The notes: a model not told the origin generated them from the sequence alone. A DNA stretch of 64,000 nt from Sipunculus nudus (GCA_026874595.1 CM049316.1:30545339-30609338); one strand, 5' to 3'. Positions 11,101 to 26,100 are shown, counted from the first letter of the stretch. A program made the numbers and translations.

Positions 11101-14100
11101 TTGGCCTTAGTGTGGTTGTCATGATATACATTTATCTTAAGATGTTGTTTGCTCATCCAAGAAAAAAAAATAGAAGTCATTATATTTGTTATGTGGGTGT
11201 TTAATGCATTAAAGGGGACTAAAGTATTAAATAGGTTGAAATCCCAAAGGTCCAGATGATTGACACAAAATCTTGGTCAGTTTATTCAATTATAAGGCAT
11301 GGCTGACTAAAAAATGCTTGGGTCATTCTACTATTATATCTTTAATGCATATTCTGTGTCATCAAACTAATTAATCCTATCACTAGCAATTGAAATGGCT
11401 CTGAAATGATAATTCAGAGACAAGATCAGCTCCTGTTTAAATATAGGTTTTCACACAATAAGATAATTGTAGTATGTACAAAAGTATACATAACTTTCTT
11501 CTTGTTTGTTGTTTGTTTGGTTGATAAATAGGTACATACTCATTTGTTCATAACAGTTAGTAAATATATGCATTGAATTGAAGAAAGAGCAATCTTCCAT
11601 TAAGTTTCTGGTTTCAGGCTCAGTATCGGTGCCATAATTATCTCCTTTTTACATTTGAGCATTATATTAGGTATTACCATGTATGCTGCAAGTAAATAGC
11701 TCATTTAATGGGCCAAGGAAGAAGAGATTAGATTTTGGTGTGGATCTGGTACAAGATCTGGATATAGGGACATCATCAAGGAATATTCACAAATAAACAG
11801 TCACTTATGCACCCATGAACTCTGGAATATAGGCTGAATAAGTGAATGCAAACACATTGTGTAGGCTTGTATTCCTTAGAATGCAGTTTCTAGTTGTTAA
11901 GTGTATTCCTTCCAACCAATTACTTTTGCAAACATGGAATTTCCTGTATAATTTGTAAAATTTGTTTTAGACATAAAATTACCAGAGATCTTCCATGGAG
12001 AACCCCTCACTGACAGGAGGAGTCATTTTCAAGCCCATCTTGCTCCTATTCATCATAAAGAACAGGTATGTATTGCAAATATCCATTGCACTGAGGAACT
12101 TTTGTTTCTGTTATGAAACCTTTTAGTGTTGATGACTTGCTTAAAAATTAAGATGATTTTCATTAAAAAAAAAAACAACATTGACAAAAATCTCTCAGAA
12201 GATGCTTAAATCAGTATTTACACGCCCTAATTTTTGTTACTAAATATGCAGATTTATGTTCATTTAAAAATAGGCAGGTTTATTTATAGGTTCTTTTGTT
12301 ATAGCTCTTGAAACATTTTCCATACATGTTATTGTATCCGCCAAAACGAAGTTTTGCGGATACTATGTTTTTGACCGGGTTCCGCCGCTGCCGCCGCCGC
12401 GTTCGTTTCCGGAGAACTCCTCTGAGACTACTGGACAGATTTTTCCGAAACTTACACAAATTATCGGGTCACATGTGAACTGGTGCCTAACCAAGTGACC
12501 TTGACCTCTGACCTTTCGTCTCTGCCCAGCGTCCGTTTGTGCGTCTGTTTACACACATAAACCCATATATCTCGGGAACCGTTTGACCGATCCGGAAATT
12601 TTTTTTACACAAATGTAGCCCTGGGATAGCTTTATAACATACACAACAAAAGGTGGCGCCACCTGCAATCATGTTTGCACAGTGTCCATCTGTTCATCTG
12701 CCTGGGGTTAAAATCACTCATATCTCTGCAGTGGTTTGACTAATTCACCTAAAATTTGGCATGCATATACATCCTAGATAGCTTTCTCAATTTTATGACA
12801 GGTGGCGCCACCTACATTCACGTTAACGCTCCACACATAAACCCATATATCTCGGGAACCGTTTGACCGATCCGGAAAAAAATTTTACACAAATGTAGCC
12901 CTGGGATAGCTTTATAACATACACAACAAAAGGTGGCGCCACCTGCAACCATGTTTGCATGGTGTCCATTTGTTCATCTGCCTGGGGTTAAAATCACTCA
13001 TATCTCTGCAGTGGTTTGACTAATTCACCTAAAAATCGGCATGCATATACATCCTAGATAGCTTTCTTGATTTTATGACAGGTGGCGCCACCTACATTCA
13101 CGTTAACGCTCCACACATAAACCTATATATCTCGGGAACCGTTTGACCGATCCGGAAAAAAATTTTACACAAATGTAGCCCTGGGATAGCTTTATAACAT
13201 ACACAACAAAAGATGGCGCCACCTGCAACCATGTTTGCACAGTGTCCATTTGTTCATCTGCCTGGGGTTAAAATCACTCCTATCTCTGCAATGGTTTGAC
13301 TAATTCACCTAAAATTCCGCATGCGTATACATCCTAGATAGCTTCCTTGATTTTATGACAGGTGGCGCCACCTACATTCATGTTAACGCTGCAGACATCC
13401 AAGCTCATATCTCGGGAACCGTTTGACCGATCCGGAAAAAAATTTTACACAAATGTAGCCCTGGGATAGCTTTATAACATACACAACAAAAGGTGGCGCC
13501 ACCTGCAACCATGTTTGCACAGCGTCCATCTGTTTGTCTGCTGTGGGATAAAATCACTCATATCTCTGCAGTGGTTTGACTTTTCCACTTGAAATTTTGC
13601 ATGTGTATATATCTTGGATAGTTTCTCGTTCAAATAACAGGTGGCGCCACCTACAATCATGTTTATGTGGCAGAGATCCAATACTAATATTTTACATATG
13701 TAACTCTATATCCCCTTGCCACTCAATCCATGCCTCACTTCACCCGTCCTTCTCTGATTTTGGCGGATACACGTAGTCGCTTGTCGACTACCCGTATTCT
13801 AGTTCACTAGTGGTGTTAGTTCAGGCCAGTGCTGACAGATGTCAGCATGTTTTGATATTTAAGCCATTCAAACTGATGCATGGTCCAGCAGAACTTGCAT
13901 TTGACAGAGTGTAACCCTGTATAAAATACCCTGTATGTAAGTGAATAAAATACCGTGCCAATTTTCATTACACTTTCTTTTACAGGTGAAGATGGTGTTA
14001 GACAAGCTTTATGAAAATAAAAAGATTGCCATAGCTACACACAACATTATTGCCTATAGGTTAGTAGTTTATCAGCTCAAACAAAGGTGTTTATTCCTCT

Positions 14101-17100
14101 CTGTTTTATGTTCCTGTTATGTTTCACCCCTGACTTCTCTCTCTACATCTCAGGATATGTATATATCTCTTAGAAACTGCTTTTTGATGTCTGTTATAGT
14201 TTAAAGATGGAACTTAAGGATTGGAAGGGTTTATTCACCATACATGAAGCAAAAGCAGGGTTTGTGTTTTTGTTCCATTATGGATATTGTATGGTGTGTG
14301 TTTGCAAGATGTCTGAAGAATAATGTAGTTGATTGTAATTAAATGTCAAAACTGAGGTCAGTAGTACGAATAAGTAATTAAATAGCCCCAGGATGAGTGA
14401 TACATGGCAGTGATGTAGGACTCCAGTCTGGACTTGGACTAAGTCCACTTTTTTAATGCCATAGACTTGGACTCGAGGGTCCTTGTCTTAAACTTGCACT
14501 TTGACTCGGATGGTGTGGACTTGACATCACTGATATATGATTTTCGTAGTGCAACTTATTAAAAAAAGGGGGGGGGGGGAGGGGGGCTGAAGCCCATGTG
14601 AAATGTGATCATTGCATACTCTATGTTAGTGAAAGGTAGGTTTTGGTCAGTCAGTCAACATGCAGTGGAATTATTGTTTACATTTAATTCAAGAGCAGCA
14701 ACATCACAGTGTTCATGGGTTGTGTTTCTGAACACATTTTAATTATACTACCATATTCTGTGTCCTTGTGTTGGGATAAGTCAATGCAACTCCAGCTGGG
14801 TTCTTCCAGGATATGTATTCCGTGATCCAAGTGCACCTTCTGAATACACTGGCATAGTTTCCCTAATGTGGGATTCATATGACAGTATAGAAATTGTCCA
14901 CATAGGACTAACTTGTTATCATTCCCAATACTTCAAGGCCAAAAACAGGTAGACTGGTACCCTGTGAAGTTGCGAAAGGGATATAGTAACGCCTCCATTC
15001 GTGCATCCGTCCGTCTGAAATTGATTTGTGGATCAATTTCAAGCCAAACCATTTGCCCAAAACCTTTCATCTCACACATATGGCTCACCCACCCATGGAT
15101 GAAGAAACCTATCAATTTTGAGGTCACAGGGTCAAAGGTCATGGCCACAGCACCCACTTCTTGAAAAAGCTTGTGGATAGATTTCAAGCTTAACTGTTTT
15201 ACCTTAACCTTTCATCTCGCACATATGGCTCACCCATCCATAGATGAAGAAACCTATTGATTTTGAGGTCACGGGGTCAAAGGTCACAGCCACAGCACCC
15301 ACTTCTTGAAAAAGCTTGTGGACCCATTTTAAGCAAAACTGTTTGACCTAAACCTTTAATCTTGCACATATGGCTTACCAACCCATAGATGAAGGAACCT
15401 ATCAATTATGAGGTCACGGGGTCAAAGGTCACGGCCACAGCACCCACTTCTTGAAAATGCTTGTGGATCAATTTCAAGCCAAACCGTTTGACCAATACCT
15501 TTCATCTCGCACATATGCCTCACACACCGATACATGTACACCTTATTGAGTTTGACATCAAAGCTCAAGCTCACACACCTCCCCCACCTCATTTTAACAC
15601 TTGCATAAAACACCCCATATCATTATGCTCCTATGTGAGGGGATGCTCCGCTTTGCGGTGCCCTTGTTATGGTTCTGCTGCTCTCAGCCAATCATAGGGG
15701 GGGGGAGGGCACAGCGCCTTCCTCAGGACTCCCAATTGCAATCCTGACCTTCCGGTAGACTTGTTCCAGAAATTAGGAATGTATTGCTTTATGTTTTTTT
15801 CAACATCTGTACACAGAAGAAGAAAAAAATACTCAATATAGGTTTTCCCAACATGTTATCAAACAGATACAGAGCCCCATCATACTCTATGACATGTCAT
15901 TCAAGGTTAACTGCTCTTTGTTGATATGGCTTACACACTTAATAATACAATGGGCACAGATCAGCCCGGCACCCAGTGTAAACCTGTTAGAAATATCATG
16001 TGCCACTCACAGCTCTTCAGCAAAGGTCACATAATTAGTGGTTGCTGACTCAGAGTTGGTTGCAAAGTTTTAAAAGCGGTATCTTTTATCATTCATAAAC
16101 ACACTATTTAGCCAATTAATTTTGGTCATTTGAATATACTATAATCCGCTCCAGCCTATGCAGATATCCTTTCATAAACACAATATGTGATTTTATACAA
16201 TTTTTCCCATCTGTAGTGTCTTAAGTAATTATTTAAGTAAGGGATTTAAGTTCTAGCTTTTATATACTTCGGATTCAGAATTGTTCGTTTGGTTTTTAGC
16301 TCAGCTGACTATAACTCATCTTAGCTATAGTCATGGTCCATTGTCCGTCGTCAGTCCGTCTGTCTGTCCGTCCATCCGTCCTATGGCACGTTTTAAAACC
16401 GTAAGACCTAGGAATCCAAAATTCAGCATAATGTAAGATGTCCCCAAGATCTCCTACCAAGCCAAAAACTGGGTCTTTGCGACTTCGTTCCTTTGAGAAA
16501 TTAAGGAAAAACCTCAATTTTTTATTAAAATCCTATTTTCACACTTTAGGACTGCCTAATATCAAAACCACTCACCTGTTTTTCCTCATATTTACCATAA
16601 ATATTCCTCTATATAGTTCCTATGTACATGCAAGAAATTAAGTCTGTAAAGTATAAATTCTTTAAGTTATGGGCCCAAACATAATGGACTTTGTAAAAAA
16701 TCAGGAAAAATAATAACTCACTTAACATGAAAAATTTTAAAACTAGAGTCTATTTTCTCAAGTATATAACTATGTTAAATTAAGATTCAATTGTTTACCG
16801 AAAATTAGATCTGAATTTTGTAATTTTTTTATGTTATTAGCATAAGAAAAAATCAGTACCTTAAATTATGCCCAACTTTGACCATGGCACGTTTTTTTCC
16901 TGTAAGCACCATTGATTTAATTTTCACAGCATGTAAACATAAATATTTAGTTTGTCTAAATCTGAAATTTGAAAATAAAAGCTTGAAAATTAAGCTAGTT
17001 ATTGATTTTTTTTCTGTAGTCACTTGCTTTGATTACAGATGCAGGGTCCCAATCCAGGTCACGGGAAGTCAGCTATGCCAGGGTTTCTGATTTGTTACAG

Positions 17101-20100
17101 TCACTGGGGGAGATCCCCTGCTGTGACAGGTGTACAGTTATTCTCATATCACCACCCCAATCACGCCGCCCCCCCCCCCCCCCCCCCCCCCCGCAAACAC
17201 AACCCACCAAGTGTTATGCACTAATTGTTATTGTTTTCACTGTATCTCCTTAATTGTAATGCTGTTTCCACTCCGATATGCAAAAACTTTCCTTGAAAAA
17301 ATAATTCAAGGTGTAATCAAGAAGATGCAATGTTGTGTAATGTAGCATTTTTAAAGAAATCAATTTTCTTTTAAATGATTTTAACAAATATAATTGAACC
17401 CATCAGTATGCTTAAATTATTATAAAATATGAAGCACATTATGGATAAATAAAGACACAATTAAAAATTGTGAAATCTAAATCAAGTATTATTTTTAGAT
17501 ATTTATTGTTTTGCAGATTTAAAAGATATATTTTTGTGGTAAAAAATTAATAAACATTTGTATGCATGATGTGGTGTTATCTGACAAGATTGAGATGTAT
17601 GATGATGCAATTGAGAATTATGAATCAACTTTTATATTCAGATATATATGTTAAATTGGAAATGTATAGAAATATAAACTTAAATTAGAAAATAATTGAT
17701 GTGTAAAAAAATGAGGATTTAATACAAACATTTGTTCATTATTTTCCTGCCTCAGCAGAATTTGAGATCAGGGTTTGTTTGCCCTGTTTTATGTTGTTTA
17801 TTAGCTCTATTTCAACTGTATACATTTCATAGAAAAAATACATATATATTTAATAATATATATTATACAAAAAAATAGATTCAATTGAACAAATGTGTAA
17901 ACTACTGAAATGTCAACAGTTAATCGAAAAGCCAACTAATGATCATCATGGTAATTGTACAGATCATTTGTTCACAAACTGCTCACATGCTTCAGTTTTA
18001 ACATTAGGAAACACATGGTCAGGCCACAAAATATTATTTGCAAGAATTTCTTTCTCATCAATACAAACCAATCATATAAACCAACCATGGCCTTTATTAC
18101 CTCTTCCTCTTACACTTTATCTCCATTTGATATTATTTTAGATTTTTACCTTCAAGGTTAACGTCAGCTGAGCACAGTGACCGATAGGTCCCTTGTTATT
18201 TTTTAGTGGAATTGGTAGGTAACCTTTATCAATGAAATAAAAAACTCAGCAATCATTAGGTGTCTTATAGAATTTTTGAAAGTCCATCCACCCTGTGCAT
18301 TCAAAGTTGAGTTTACATGTTGGCCTGCTTTCACTGACCATGCTAGCAACTGCTACTGATTAATAAAATGCAAATTAAGAAAACGATATTTAGCCCAATA
18401 ATTAAAAAAAATAATTATATTGTGAGGAAAGATATTCAGTTGTTTCTGGGGGAGCAAACAAGAGTTCAACAGTGTTAGACTTACAATTGACTGTTTACAA
18501 GTGCATCTGCACTTACACTGCCTTGTATGTGTGGTCTTGCTCTCTCTCTCATGTTATCCCGTTAAAAGCTATAGGTAAAGGTCATTTTGCCCTGCTAATC
18601 TTATTTGATTGTTCGTTTGAAGGAATTTTATGTTTCATTAAATAAACAACCATGCGGTAGAGTTAATCTAGTTATCCCCCGGCCTGGTGATGAGTCACGG
18701 TCATCTGAGCACAATTATATGAGCTGGAGCCCAGTCTAACTGTGGCCTTGTTCCCAGGCACGTCAGTCAACTTGGGATTCCATCTGAATGAACGACATAC
18801 CAAGAAGTTTAATTTCTTTAATTAATGAATACGCAGAATATAAATATTGCCTTCCGTTGGTTCTAATAAACCATGAAATCACAACCAGTATGTCAGTTCA
18901 TCAGAGGATTTGTTCTTACATGTGCGAGGGTCAATGAAAAAACTGGAAAGCGGAGTACAATAGCCGATCACTGCCAGGACATTACGACTGGGCAATAAAA
19001 TTCCGGGGACAGCTTGGCGGACTGTATTTTATGTCAGAGTAGACACTCCTTTTCTTTAACCAAAATTTTTCAGATAAGTCAGCAGATATATTTGTCATTC
19101 ATGACATTGAGCCAATCGCTTGTACCGGGACTGCTGCGTGTTTTTTAACAAAAGGGAAACACTGATCTGTGGATTATTTTCAGGTCTGTTCACATTTTAA
19201 TTTTGATATAATGCCTGACTAGGAACAATTAATCAACAAAAGTTTCAACCCAAATAAAGAGACCTGTGTGTGCTGCCATCTGTCAACTGCAAGGAACATT
19301 AAACTCTTGTTCACATTGTGCTGAGCAAGCACACAAATTTAGACTACTGCAACATCTTATGGTGTCCTTGGATCTGTTACTTCAGTCAACATATTGTGAG
19401 GGAATAGTCTGTTCCCTGAAAAATGCCATTTATGTTGCCTTGGCTATAGTTGCCACTTGCCAGAGTAACATATTCATTGCCCCACAGGTAATTTTTCAGT
19501 ATTTTACAATTTGAAATTTTACAAAAATAACTCCAAAAACTGATGATGACCCCTTGTTATGATAGAGTGATAATAAAAAAAATAATAAAAAAAACAGGTA
19601 AAGAAGAACTTAGCAGCAGGAATGAACCACATTTTGTATAATATAAAAATACATTCAGTATATATAACCTTTTCTGTTCCTTATCTTGACAGATGTAACC
19701 AGATGGATGGAAGTGATAAAAACTTCCATTAAATTTAGATTGTGTTTGATTACATACATTTTGCTTTTTTAGCAGACCAGGAAACATTGGAACAAAATGT
19801 TCTCTAAAACACAGCCCAAAAGCTTTTTGTAGATGGCGCGATATGGAAAAAGAAACGCAACATACTTTGAAATATAAGTCAACGGATATGGCATGCAGAT
19901 ATTTCCCATCACATTATATTCCTAGATTCTTGACAATTGATAATCAGCTGTAGTGCTTCCTCCTGATAAAGCATCGAATCACTTTTAGTCAATTTGTGTG
20001 AAGGTTATTGTGATTATACTATGGAAGTGGTTAATTTGGAGTGTCTGAATTTTCATACTTTTTTAGCACAGTTGACTGAAAGTCATCTGAGCTATAGTGA

Positions 20101-23100
20101 TTACTTTTTGTCCATCATCTGTCTGTCTAGCTGTCTGTCCGTGTGTCTGTCCGTCTGTTAACAGGGCAAAAATTGTATCCATTGGATCTAGAATCTTCTA
20201 ACTTGACATCCAGATCAATGAAAAATATCCTTGGAAACCTGAAATTAAGTCTCTGTTACCTATATCTTCCCAGCTATAGGGCTCAGAAGTACTCCCAGAA
20301 TAATTAAAAATTTGATACAAATGCTCAAGTATCTGAAAACTAATGCATTGATCACCATGATTTGTTGCATGCATATTCATCATGGAGTGTTTTTCTTCAG
20401 GCTGGTGGCACCACCTGGATTTTTTAAAAAGTTTTACAGTCCTCTTGAGTCCTCTCAAGATGTGGTCATCCGTTAACAGGGCACTAATAGTAGTCACTGG
20501 ACCTAAAATCTTCTGACTCAAAATACTGGGAGGTCCATGAAAAGTCTCCTACGAAACCTGAAATTAGGTCTCTGTTACCCATATCCTCTGAGCTATGGGG
20601 CTCAAGAGTACCCCCAGAATAATTAAAAATTTGATACAAAAGCTCAAATATCTGTACAACTAATGCATTGAGCACCATGATTCTTTGAATGCATATTGAT
20701 CATGGAGTGTTACATTAGTTCCTGCAGACTGGTGGCGCAACCTGCATTTTGAATTTTTACGCATTTTCTCCATTTTTGAGACCTTTAAAGATGGGGTAGT
20801 CTGATAACAAGCACAAATCATAACCACTCTTCCTAGAATCTTTTAACTTGGCATCCAGGGAGGTCCATGAAAAGTCTCCTAGGAACCTGAAATTAGGTCT
20901 CTGTTACCCATATTCATTAAGCTATGGGGCTTATAAGCACCTCCCAGTATAATTGAAAATTTGATACCAAAGCAAGGCACAAATCATAACCATTGAACCT
21001 AGAATCTTCTTACTTCATATCCTGAGAATTCCTTAACAGTTCTCCTCAGAAACCTGAAATTAGGTCACTGTGACCTTTATTTGAGTTACAGGCCATATTT
21101 GAGCACCCCAGAAAAAGTTCAAAATACACACAAATTGCCAGATTCCTCAGAAACGGCTGGATGGATTGTCATCAAATTTGGCGTGCTTATGGGTACTGAT
21201 GAACTTGAGCTAATATGCTTGAACTATGATGCCACCCACAATATTTTAATTAGTTTCTGTGCAAGGACATATTGCCAACATGTCAGTCAGCTGTGCGTCA
21301 TGACCAATGGGTCACTTGTGAACAATTATATAAAAGACACCCAGCAAGCTCTGGGTGACTGTGTACATGCTACAGGCGACGGAGCACAAGGTGTAAACAA
21401 CACATAAATAACCAACAATAATCACTTTGATGGTGCAATAGTATGTGCAGCCACATTGTTTGACATCTGTGTAAGTTGTAGAATTGCTCAACAATAAAAA
21501 CTGATCACTATAACCTGAAGCAGCCCAGTATGTGTGAACAAGAAACAGAGCTGACAACAATGTTGACTCTCCTTTGAACTTCAAAGCCATTGGAAGTGGG
21601 TTCTAAAGTCGTCTAGGTTGTATGAAATAACGAGTGTTCTTAATTTAGCGCAAATCTAGCCCCGGCTTAAAGCGTGAAAATTAAAACCCCGCTATCAAAA
21701 CCACTTCCAAGTATATATGTATTTCTTGCTGCATTCTAGAATTTCCTAAGCATATAAGTGTGTTCCATATGTTTATCTTGTCTTATGTTTATATATAGAC
21801 ATATGTAAATCCTCGGGGTCCATTGTTTTTCCTCAAAATTTGTCAAACATCAAAGGTCAATGACTAATCAGGGAAAGGTCATGAGGTGCAGGGTCACTGA
21901 AATCTGTACCAGCTAAAACTTGACGTCTTGTCTTCTACTTTTGAGGCTGAAATTTCATGGCTGTCAATTTTCCAGTGTTTTAAGAATCTGTACATAGCTG
22001 AAGTACACGAAATGCGTTAATATAATCGGATTAAATCCTGTTCAGACACTTCATTTACAGATATGACCACATTGTAACCATCCTGGCAGAGTACACGGGT
22101 TTGGAAAAACAGCCAAGTTGCCCTGTCCAGTCATGCGCAGAGCTATTTGCTTATTTCCAAATCATGGAATATTCTTTTTCATAATTGGTTATACACAAAT
22201 ATTTTACTTCCTGCAGGTGGCAAGGTATTAAAGTTGGTTATTTAGTTGTCTGTTTGCAACTTTATTGAACAATTATGAGAGATTTTAATGAAAATTTGTG
22301 GAGGATTAAGGGACCATCTTTTTATCATCATAGTGTAGAGGTAATCTGGACCACCATAATATTTTAAAATTAATTATCAACCACTGTCAGAAAGAGTTGA
22401 TCTGTGATGGAGTTAGCAACAGACTTTTTTGTGTAGCTCTGCACAAAGCAAAGTTTGATTAGAATTCTTGCAGAGAGTTTGGTCTCTGAATAATTCTAGT
22501 CATTATAAATGATACAACAGCATTATCACTTTATTTAAAATAAAAGGTTGATGTGTAATTGATTTTATAGTTAAGTGAGTAATACAGAGCAAGATGCAGA
22601 TGCAAAATTTATGTCATCATTATAAATATTAATTAACATGACTGCCTCAGCAATGTGCCATTCATCTACTGCAACATCCAGACTGTCAGAGACTGCACAC
22701 CCTGCTGCCATCTGGGGGCTGAAGAATGAACCACAGTTAAAAATGTTTTTACTCCGAGAATTCAAGAAGCCAGGTCATAGATCCTAATCACCTTTGAGGA
22801 GAACCAATCTGTATTACCTTAGGTAAAATTTTAAATTGGGAAGTGCTGCAGGTGAACAGTAGAAATTCAAATTTTTGTAAAGTACACTCCCTTAAACATG
22901 AGTCTGTAGATGACTGTTAAAAGAAATCTTTTCTGTTTATATTTAGTCTTTTCATAATTCACATAATATTAATTTGAATTATTTAAAATTAAAGTATTTT
23001 GAATTAAACCATACTTGCATAATATGCATCTGATTTCTTTTATATTATAAAGGGTTTGTAGATTATATGCAAATGCTACACCTTGAGAAATTTCAATGGA

Positions 23101-26100
23101 ATTGGCACAGCTACCTCCATGATATTACTAGTCAAAAAGTAGGGTCAAAAAGGTTTAATTTACTAAAAAATTGCTGTTGAGAAGAAATTTTAAAAAATCA
23201 AGGGCAGAACATGCTGTAGTGGTCAAGGTGTTGTACTTCAGAGCTGAAAGTCCTCAGTGTGATCCCAGCCATTGTCTCAAGCTACCGGCTTTCTGTGGCT
23301 CAGGGGTAGAGAAAAAGGACTCCAAGCTGGGAGATCATGAGTCTGAGTCACAGCTGAAGGGGTGAGATTTTTATGGTTGGCCCCCATCCCGGGTGAGTGC
23401 TCTAGAGTTTTAATGGGAAAGCCATTCCCAATGGCTGTGTTTCTCTTACAAATGAGTGTGATTTTCAGGGGTACCTTGATGGTATGACCCAGCAATGGGG
23501 TTGATTGCACACCCAGGTCCCACAGGTTCTGTAGTCACCAGGCCTGGTTAACTCCAGAGAAGAGAAGAAGCATGTGATACTGCCCTAGTACTGAGTACAA
23601 AACTGGAATGTAATTCTGCAGATGTACATTAACTAAGTTAAGCTAGCATTAAACAAGGGACCTATGGGTCACTGTGCTCAGCTGACGTTAACCTTGAAGG
23701 TAAAAATCTAAAATAATATCTAATGGAGATAAAGTGTAAGAGGAAGAGGTAATAAAGGCCATGGTTGGTTTATATGATTGGTTTGTATTGATGAGCAAGA
23801 AATTGTTGCAAAAAATATTTTGTGACCTGACCATGTGTTTCCTAATGTTGAAACTAAAGCATGTGAGCAGTTAGTGAACAAATGATCTGTACTATTACCA
23901 TGATCATTAGTTGGTTTTTCGATTAACTGTTGACATTTCAGTAGTTTACACATTTGTTCAATTGCATCTATTTTTTTGCAAAATATATATTATTAAATAT
24001 ATATGTATTTTTTTATGAAAAGTATACAGTTGAAATATAGCTAATTAACAACATAAAACAGGGCAAACAAAGCCTGATCTCAAATTCTGCTGAGGCAGGA
24101 AAATAATGAACAAATGTTTGTATTAAATCCTGATTTTTTTATCACATCAATTATTTTCTAATTTAAGTTTATATTTCTATACATTTCCAATTTAACGTAT
24201 ATATCTGAATATAAAAGTTGATTCATAATTCTCAATTGCATCATCATAAATCTCAATCTTGTCAGATAACACCACATCATGCATACAAATGTTTATTTAT
24301 TTTTTACCATAAAAATATATCTTCTAAATCTGCAAAACAATAAATATCTAAAAATAATACTTGATTTAGATTTCACAATTTTTAATTGTGTCTTTATTTA
24401 TCCATAACGTGCTTCATATTTTATAATAATTTAAGCATACTGATGGGTTCATTTATATTTGTTAAAATCATTTAAAAGAAAATTGATTTCATTAAAAATG
24501 CTACAGCCTAAATGGTCAAATTTTCACAGTACCCCCTCCTGTATCCTTCCCTTCGTGCCTTTCAACTGCTACCTCTTGTGTGAGCCCCTGTTCTGTTCTA
24601 AAACCATCTATCATTCCCTGTTTATCTTCATTCAGTAGATAGTGCCACCTGCAGACCATTTAAAGAAAAATTATAAAATTTTATTTAAAATAAAATCTGA
24701 ATTTGCAGTATCTAGTGATAGTTCACACCCAAGATAATCCTTATGTTTTAATATGTATCACTCAGATGAATGCTCATTATCAAACAGAAATAATGCTGGT
24801 GTTGTTTCATCCTTTCAGTAGGTAACTTGATGGGTATCTTAGTATATAATAACAATGCTTTGATTTCTGCTTAGATTGTTTGGATTTCCTAGTATTTTAT
24901 GTATGTCCTAAAGGCAGGTTCCTGTAATAACAGGTTTTCTGTATCTGTGGAGGTTATTGGAAATTTCTAGAATATTGATCATATCCCAGAAGCATGTGAT
25001 AACAGGTTTCTCATATCTGCTGAAACTGTTGGGAATTCCAGGAACTCTGACCACATCCTGGCAAGGATGTCCTTGAATATCAGAAAATGTGCTAAATCTA
25101 CCTGTAAACTCCAGAAAATCTCATAATATGCAATTTTTTTCAATTATATTCACTTTGTTGAATAAAATCTGTGTAAACCGATTTTTGAAATATAGTTCTT
25201 TGCATTGTAGCCATAATGAGCAGTCTTTATGGGCAGGTTAACCATAAAATGCCCCTCAAAACTTGTTTATCCATATTGTGACATAATTGAAATTACTTAT
25301 ATTAACAAAGTATATGGGGATCACATTCTTCTATTTTAGGTTACAGACAGTGGGTTTCTTGAGCTATGAACAAAGTCTGTAATTTTTTAGACAAAAACAA
25401 CACTGGAATGCTAAATGATACTTCATATGTATGATTGTACAGAAGATGTTATCATGTATTTCTGTTACTGTATTGTGCCAAGAAGTAACAGCTCTAAGGA
25501 ACGGTAAAGTTGCAGTTTTTGGGGAAATCTTTATTCGAGACAAGATTGCCTGATCTACAGTGAAGATCTTTCCTTATGGGTGCGTGATATCATACAGTTG
25601 GCAGGTACTTGTTTTCTGGTAGACAGCAATCCTAAACGGAGTCAGATAAATAGATCGTAGACATTTGATATGTCGTGTTGTCAATGGTGCCCAGTCACAG
25701 TTCAATGACTGTAATATCTCCAGGCTAGACCACTGAATATTTCCTGTTGGTAATGTCGCTTTTCACAGTTGATGGGTGTGGTTATAGATCCAAATCGGAC
25801 CTGATCATTATCTCATCACCCAATCAAGACCACTGTTTAAGTGAGCACCGCTTCCTCACAATCCCATGGTTCCACCTGATGCTGATTGCCCCTTATCATC
25901 AGATCTGCACGGGGCTGATAGCTGCAGCTGTATCTTCAATATTTGAATTGCATCTTTCTCAGGAGAGGAAATATTGATACCAAAGTGCCACCATGTGTTT
26001 TCTTGCTCTTGAACATACAGACACCAATAGTTGCCTTGCCCTTCAATCGTAGCGTTATGCTTCACTCATATGCTATCCTCTTGTTCAGCTTGAGTAATTA

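Noticed and set aside
13941-14204. 87-codon open frame around IMPACT exon 9
   Set aside because: The exon proper is 13986-14059. The extension past GTTAGT at 14060 is intronic and breaks homology with the family.
17029-17345. Three proline-rich plus-strand frames
   Set aside because: All cross the C24 tract and disappear without it.
20198-20678. Two overlapping minus-strand frames of 107 and 64 codons with similar sequence
   Set aside because: Both are reverse readings of successive units of the decayed Helitron-like element, and their mutual similarity comes from the DNA repeat.
17893-23953. Matching short 'proteins' (MCKLLKCQQLIEKPTND) on opposite strands
   Set aside because: They are identical because they fall in the two inverted arms. 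The frames end within the arms, lack splice signals, and show no family features.
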